From Prolixibacteraceae bacterium (GTDB taxonomy: Bacteria; Bacteroidota; Bacteroidia; Bacteroidales; Prolixibacteraceae): 37,286 bases of DNA. The stretch lies in the NCBI GenBank assembly GCA_029975525.1, contig JARKOX010000252.1:1-37286 (forward strand). Reading direction: 5' to 3'. Shown one piece after another: positions 32,604 through 37,286 of this stretch; position 1 is the stretch's first letter; every line of letters begins with the position of its first letter. The position numbers and the translations under genes were made by a program. The notes beneath the pieces were generated by a model. It worked only from the letters and a program-made list of their open reading frames with translations, did no database searches and was not told the origin of the DNA.

Positions 32604-35600
32604 ATGCAAAACAAAGGTGCCATTTTAACATTCGCCCTTCTACTTGCGGCCGTTTGTTTGTATCAGCTCACTTTCACCTGGAAAGCGCAGCAGATTGAAA
32701 AACACGCCAAAGAGTACGCCAAAGGCGATCCTACGCTGGAATACAGCTACCTCGACTCTATCTCCGGAGAGGTGGTTTACAATTTCCTTGGACTGAAAAA
32801 ATTTACTTACAAAGACGTAAAAGAGCTGGAGATTAACCTCGGTCTGGACCTGAAAGGCGGGATGAACGTGACCCTGGAAGTGTCGGTAGCCGACGTAATC
32901 CGGGCCCTCTCGAACTACAGCAACGACTCAACGTTTAATGCGGCGCTGAAACGGGCCACCGAACTCCAGCGCAACAGCACGCAGGATTTTGTAACCCTGT
33001 TCGGGCAGGCGTTTAAGGAGATCGATCCCAACGCCCAACTGGCTGCAATCTTCAACACCCTGGAACTGAAAGAACGGGTAAAATTTAACTCGACCAACGA
33101 CGAAGTGCTGGCGGTGATCAGAAAAGAAACCGATGCAGCCATCGACAACTCGTTCAACGTGTTGCGTACCCGTATCGACCGCTTTGGGGTTGCCCAGCCC
33201 AATATCCAGCAGCTGCAAACCCGCGGCCGCATCCTGGTGGAGCTGCCCGGTATCGACAACCCGGAGCGGGTTCGGAAACTGCTCCAGGGAACAGCGATGC
33301 TTGAATTCTGGGAAACCTACGAAAACCAGGAGGTTTACCCCTACCTGCTTCAGGCCAACCAGCGCCTCCGCGAAATAGCTTCGTCGGCTGCTGCCACTGA
33401 CACCACCGCAGCAAGTCAGACTGCCGAAACCGCAGAAACTGCCGCCGCCGATTCATCGGCTACTGCCCAGTCGCTGCTCGACGAACTGAAAAGTGAAGCC
33501 CAAAAAGACTCTACCGGTCTTGACCTCGAAAACCTGGAAAATTTCCGCAAAGAGTTTCCGCTGTTTGCCGTGTTGCAACCCAGCACCGACCAGAGTGGCA
33601 ACCTGTTCCCCGGACCGATTGTCGGGACAGCAGCCGCCAAAGATACCGCCAAGGTAAACGAATTCCTGGCCAAAGAACAGATCCGGAACCTGTTCCCCCG
33701 CAATATGCTTTTCCGCTGGACGGCCAACTCGATCGACAAAGGCGGCAACTACTTCCGCCTGCTTGCGCTGAAAGCGACTACCCGCGACGGGAAAGCCCCG
33801 CTTACGGGTGATGTGATTACCGATGCCCGCCAGGATTATGACCAATTCGGCGGACGCCCCGAGGTAGCCATGGCTATGAACAGCGAAGGCGCCAAAACAT
33901 GGGCGCGGATGACCAAAGAAAATATTGGCAAATCCATCGCTATCGTCCTGGACGGATATGTCCGCTCCTTCCCGACGGTTCAGAATGAAATCACCGGCGG
34001 CCGTTCCAGCATTACCGGTCTGGAGAGTGTGGAAGAGGCGACTGACCTGGCCAACATCCTGAAGTCGGGTAAGATGCCTGCTCCGGCCCGTATCATGCAG
34101 GAAGAGATCGTTGGTCCTTCACTGGGTAAAGAAGCGATCGCTTCGGGGATGTACTCATTTGTCATCGCCTTCTTCCTGGTACTGGGCTACATGCTCTTCT
34201 TCTACAGCCGCAAAGCCGGTTTGGCGGCCAACCTGGCCCTGCTGGCCAACCTGTTCTTCCTGTTCGGTATCCTCGCATCGCTGGGCGCCGTACTCACCCT
34301 GCCGGGTATTGCCGGTATCGTGCTTACCATGGGGATGGCGGTCGACGCCAACGTACTGATCTTTGAAAGGGTGCAGGATGAAATCAACGCAGGTAAAAAT
34401 CTGCGACTGGCAATTACCGACGGTTTCAAGAATGCCTACTCCGCCATTATCGACGGACAGGTAACCACCATTCTGACCGGTATTGTCCTCTACATCTTCG
34501 GTTCGGGTCCGATCAAAGGTTTTGCAACCACCCTGATCATCGGTATCCTCACCTCGCTGTTCACGGCGATCTTCATCACCCGCATGATTTTCGAATGGCA
34601 GCTGAAACACAACAAAAAGATCACTTTTACAGCCAAAATCACAGCCAACTGGATGCGGAACACCCGGATCAAATTCCTGGGGAACCGCAGAATTGCCTAT
34701 TTCATTTCGGGTACGCTGCTTACCATTTCGCTGATCTCTTTTGCCGTCCGCGGATTCAACCTGGGGGTTGACTTCCAGGGAGGACGCACCTACACCGTCC
34801 GTTTCGACCACGAGGTAAAAGTGGGAGACGTACAGAAATCGCTGGAAACCGTTTTCGGCTCGGCTCCCGAAGTCAAAACTTTCGGATCGAACGACCAGGT
34901 ACGCATCACCACCAAATACAAGGTGGAAGACATGAGCGACAATGTGGACAACGAAGTGGAACAGCTGCTCTACAAAGGGCTGACAGATGGTGGCCTGCTC
35001 AAAAGCGTCACCTACGATGACTTTGTCTCCAAATACCGGATGAGCTCGCAAAAAGTCGGGCCTACCATCTCGGACGATATTAAACGCGACGCCGTGATTG
35101 CCGTCTTCTTTGCGTTGGTAATCATCTTCCTTTACATCCTGGTACGGTTCAGCAACTGGCAGTATGGCTTGGGCGGGGTACTTTCGCTGGCTCACGACGC
35201 CATTGTAACACTGGGGATTTTCTCCCTGTTCCACGGGATACTCCCCTTCTCGCTCGAAATCGACCAGGCATTTATTGCCGCCATCCTGACGGTAATCGGG
35301 TATTCGATCAATGACACGGTGATTGTTTTCGACCGTATCCGTGAATACCTGAAAATCTATCCCAAACGGGATATCGGGGCAACGATGGACCACGCCATGA
35401 ACAGCACCCTTCGCCGTACCTTAAATACGTCGCTGACCACCTGGGTGGTATTGCTGGCCATCTTCCTGTTTGGCGGCGCCAGTATCCGCGGGTTTACATT
35501 CGCCCTGCTGATCGGTATCGGTATCGGAACCTACTCGTCGCTGTTCGTCGCTACACCTATTGTATATGACGTTTACAGAAGAACTCAGAAAAAAGCAGCA

Positions 35601-35612
35601 AAAGCAGAATAA
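32604..35612 (+). CDS. secDF: Fused protein-translocase accessory subunit SecDF
   Basis: A 1002 aa RND-type membrane protein that uses the proton motive force to pull exported proteins after SecYEG/SecA. SecD half: N-terminal TM helix (about 5-23), LGLDLKGGMNVTLEV, large P1 periplasmic domain, then five further TM helices (about 515-690) with GIVLTMGMAVDANVLIFERVQDE. SecF half: NLGVDFQGGRTYTVRF (about 716-731), then TM helices 830-1000 with GYSINDTVIVFDRIREYL. Key Asp residues in these motifs are present. An Ala/Thr/Ser/Glu-rich insertion occurs in P1 (about 259-302). The fusion is typical of Bacteroidota. Confidence 0.97.
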   Translation: MQNKGAILTFALLLAAVCLYQLTFTWKAQQIEKHAKEYAKGDPTLEYSYLDSISGEVVYNFLGLKKFTYKDVKELEINLGLDLKGGMNVTLEVSVADVIRALSNYSNDSTFNAALKRATELQRNSTQDFVTLFGQAFKEIDPNAQLAAIFNTLELKERVKFNSTNDEVLAVIRKETDAAIDNSFNVLRTRIDRFGVAQPNIQQLQTRGRILVELPGIDNPERVRKLLQGTAMLEFWETYENQEVYPYLLQANQRLREIASSAAATDTTAASQTAETAETAAADSSATAQSLLDELKSEAQKDSTGLDLENLENFRKEFPLFAVLQPSTDQSGNLFPGPIVGTAAAKDTAKVNEFLAKEQIRNLFPRNMLFRWTANSIDKGGNYFRLLALKATTRDGKAPLTGDVITDARQDYDQFGGRPEVAMAMNSEGAKTWARMTKENIGKSIAIVLDGYVRSFPTVQNEITGGRSSITGLESVEEATDLANILKSGKMPAPARIMQEEIVGPSLGKEAIASGMYSFVIAFFLVLGYMLFFYSRKAGLAANLALLANLFFLFGILASLGAVLTLPGIAGIVLTMGMAVDANVLIFERVQDEINAGKNLRLAITDGFKNAYSAIIDGQVTTILTGIVLYIFGSGPIKGFATTLIIGILTSLFTAIFITRMIFEWQLKHNKKITFTAKITANWMRNTRIKFLGNRRIAYFISGTLLTISLISFAVRGFNLGVDFQGGRTYTVRFDHEVKVGDVQKSLETVFGSAPEVKTFGSNDQVRITTKYKVEDMSDNVDNEVEQLLYKGLTDGGLLKSVTYDDFVSKYRMSSQKVGPTISDDIKRDAVIAVFFALVIIFLYILVRFSNWQYGLGGVLSLAHDAIVTLGIFSLFHGILPFSLEIDQAFIAAILTVIGYSINDTVIVFDRIREYLKIYPKRDIGATMDHAMNSTLRRTLNTSLTTWVVLLAIFLFGGASIRGFTFALLIGIGIGTYSSLFVATPIVYDVYRRTQKKAAKAE

Positions 35613-35634
35613 ACTGAGCTGAAATAACAAACAG

Positions 35635-35667
35635 GAAACCCGGTCGCAATGGCCGGGTTTCTTTTTT
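35635..35667 (+). terminator. Intrinsic terminator after secDF
   Basis: Perfect 9 bp stem GAAACCCGG/CCGGGTTTC (35635-35643 with 35653-35661), 9 nt loop, then six T. It begins 22 bp after the secDF stop. Confidence 0.88.
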
Positions 35668-35714
35668 GGGGTCAAATATTTTCAGAAGAAAAATCTCAGT
35701 CAGCCAAAGATGGG

Positions 35715-36611
35715 TTAATCTTTCCGGAAAACATAAATCAGCGAACTGCATTTGCCAGCATCGAACCAGCTGGCGATCCACGACAACTTGCCGGTGATTA
35801 ATCCCCGCAAAAGCGGCGCAGAAGCGTTCCGGTATCTTTCGCTCAGCATCGAAACATAAAAAGCATCGAAGGGCATCCGCTGAATTTTTTCGAGCCGGAA
35901 CCCGTGTTTCTCCCCGGCCTGGCGGATGTGCGGGATTTCGAAATGCCACAAATGACGGGGAACATCCCAGGCTGCCCAATATTCGCGGTAGTGCCGGGCA
36001 TCATACGAGGCCGGATTGGGCAGCGCCACCACCAGCAGGCCGCCCAGCCGGATCAGCTCCGTCAATCTTTTCCAGGTATATTCCAGGTTTTGCAGGTGTT
36101 CCATTACATGCCAGAGGGTAACCACCTCAAAAGATTGCGCCGGCAAATCGGCCAGTTGTGCGGCCGGGAGCAGCTCCAGATTCCATTCGTCCCGGGCAAA
36201 TTGCCGGGCCTGTTCGCTTTTTTCAATACCGGTAACCTGCCAGCCCCGCTGTTGCATAAACCGGAGAAAATAGCCAGTTCCGGCGCCAATATCGAGGATG
36301 GATCCCGGCTGCTGTCCCACCCTGTTTTGGATAAGCCGGTATTTCCGGACCAGCATGGTTTTTCGCACCAGATGGTAAAGCCGGTTCACCATTCCGCGCG
36401 AGGTATCGGAATGCGAGATGTAACGCTCCGACTGGTAATAGGGGCCGATCTCATCTTCATCGGGAGCGCCGGCGGTAATTTTCAATCCGCAGTCCGTACA
36501 TCTTTTGATCAGAAAAGTTTCGCCCGAAACAAAATGGTCGGTACAGGAGAGAAACGGTTCAAACCGGCTGCCTCCGCAAACCGGGCAAGATGTTGTCTCA
36601 ACTATTTTCAT
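35715..36611 (-). CDS. Class I SAM-dependent methyltransferase with N-terminal zinc ribbon
   Basis: A 298 aa protein. The N-terminus has two CxxC pairs (CPVCGG at 9-14 and CTDCG around 38-42) as a zinc ribbon. The Rossmann methyltransferase core starts at about 102: ILDIGAGTGYFLRFM (motif I), GIEKSEQARQFA (motif II), and FEVVTLWHVMEHLQNLE (motif IV region). The C-terminus resembles the ubiquinone/cell-envelope class of methyltransferases (YWAAWDVPRHLWHFEIPHIRQ). It may act in lipopolysaccharide or glycan modification, but the substrate cannot be assigned. It lies 36 bp after the SIMPL-domain gene in the same orientation. Confidence 0.88.
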   Translation of the reverse strand: MKIVETTSCPVCGGSRFEPFLSCTDHFVSGETFLIKRCTDCGLKITAGAPDEDEIGPYYQSERYISHSDTSRGMVNRLYHLVRKTMLVRKYRLIQNRVGQQPGSILDIGAGTGYFLRFMQQRGWQVTGIEKSEQARQFARDEWNLELLPAAQLADLPAQSFEVVTLWHVMEHLQNLEYTWKRLTELIRLGGLLVVALPNPASYDARHYREYWAAWDVPRHLWHFEIPHIRQAGEKHGFRLEKIQRMPFDAFYVSMLSERYRNASAPLLRGLITGKLSWIASWFDAGKCSSLIYVFRKD

Positions 36612-36647
36612 GCTGGTTTTTCGTAAGTTTTATGTTGGATTCCCCGG

Positions 36648-37286
36648 TTATTTAATTCCAAACCGGGCATTGATCTGGTAACTCAATTTAATCTTTTTCA
36701 ACTGGTCGACGCTCTGCTCTTCAGCCATGGACTCCATCTGGACGCTCCGCATCATCATTCCGGCGTTCATCGGCATCACATAACGGTTTTCCATGGTTTC
36801 GGAAACCGACAGCACCGGACCGGGTTGTTCGCCGATACTCTGCAACAGGTAAGCTGCTTTTTCACGGGCATTTTGCAAGGCTTTGATACGCACCTCTTTT
36901 TCATACGCGTCAATCTGGGTATTCCGCATTTCCGAGATGTACATATTTTTGAAGCCTTTGGTGTCGGCCAGTTTGGCCAGTTCGTTTACCTTGGCAAAAT
37001 CGGAAAGGGTAACTTCCAGCTGTTTGCTGATCAGAAAATCTTTACCGCGTTGCCGCCAGAAATTTCCCATCCCGCGAACGACAATCTGCTCTTTGCTGAT
37101 CCCCGCTTTTTCGATGGCTTTAATCAGCTCATTTTCGATTTGCGAAATCGGCACTTTGGTGCGAAAATCTTTTTCGTCGGCACGTTTCTGAAACTCCTCT
37201 TTCCAGTACTCTTCGATGCCGATAACCAGGACAAATTCGTCGGGGTCAATTTCGAGTTCAGCTTTTCCGGAAACTTCGATGTAGCG
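36648..37286 (-). CDS. SIMPL-domain (DUF541) protein, 5' end cut by window edge
   Basis: At least 212 codons run open from the right edge to the stop at 36648. A GTG at 37154 is an internal codon: the frame upstream continues VSGKAELEIDPDEFVLVIGI, the typical first beta-strand block of the SIMPL fold. The following KDFLISKQLEVTLSDFAKV, ALQNAREKAAYLLQSIGEQPGPVLSVSE and KIKLSYQINARFGI blocks complete the domain. SIMPL proteins are exported and usually carry a signal peptide, which here would lie beyond the window. Function is poorly known; some members act in oxidative or envelope stress. Confidence 0.85.
   Translation of the reverse strand, partial: RYIEVSGKAELEIDPDEFVLVIGIEEYWKEEFQKRADEKDFRTKVPISQIENELIKAIEKAGISKEQIVVRGMGNFWRQRGKDFLISKQLEVTLSDFAKVNELAKLADTKGFKNMYISEMRNTQIDAYEKEVRIKALQNAREKAAYLLQSIGEQPGPVLSVSETMENRYVMPMNAGMMMRSVQMESMAEEQSVDQLKKIKLSYQINARFGIK

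Overview
The window looks like a chromosomal segment of an anaerobic or fermentative member of the Bacteroidota, most likely Bacteroidales or Marinilabiliales. The evidence is: an ornithine carbamoyltransferase of the Bacteroides N-succinylornithine type; a fused SecDF; Bacteroidota-type promoters (TAnnTTTG -7 elements, one with TTTG exactly 19 nt upstream); and an argR / GNAT / argG / argC / argD arrangement like that of Bacteroides. No tRNA, rRNA, CRISPR array, insertion sequence or phage gene was seen. Both outer genes are cut by the window edges.

Left third (1-13420): arginine, proline and carbamoyl phosphate. Reading leftwards on the minus strand: argR, a GNAT acyltransferase (probable N-succinylglutamate synthase), argG, argC, argD, proC, proB, proA and argF' (truncated at the left edge). 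Many junctions overlap by 1-4 bp. The carbamoyltransferase has Pro90, the residue that marks succinyl- rather than acetyl-ornithine specificity. carA and carB diverge on the plus strand. Between argR and carA lie tandem ARG-box-like operators and a compact candidate attenuator: a 22-codon leader ORF ending Arg-stop inside the loop of a strong intrinsic terminator just before carA.

Middle (13420-19200): a bidirectional terminator, then a minus-strand group of a HAD phosphatase, a secreted or membrane-anchored endonuclease/exonuclease/phosphatase-family protein, and uvrB. Three small plus-strand genes follow: a four-helix membrane protein, a TIM-barrel protein and a zinc-finger protein.

Right-centre (19190-30030): a trimeric electron-bifurcating-type [FeFe]-hydrogenase (HydA, HydB, HydC and an HndB-like [2Fe-2S] protein) at the end of a ten-gene minus-strand operon. 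The first six genes look like signalling: two DRTGG-domain proteins, an RsbW-like ATPase, a hydrogenase-like protein that keeps the H-cluster cysteines but has lost catalytic-site residues, a PHP phosphoesterase and a GHKL ATPase. Diverging from it are a tandem-PAS protein and an overlapping SpoIIE/PP2C phosphatase with a conserved-looking C-terminal extension. Together they suggest a redox- or H2-sensing phosphorylation circuit tied to hydrogenase expression or activity. No STAS antagonist or sigma factor is encoded nearby.

Right end (30030-37286): a small coiled-coil protein, a Tat-exported NIPSNAP-like protein, a lipoprotein, a small membrane protein with a canonical Bacteroidota promoter, secDF with a strong terminator, a zinc-ribbon methyltransferase and the C-terminal part of a SIMPL-domain protein.
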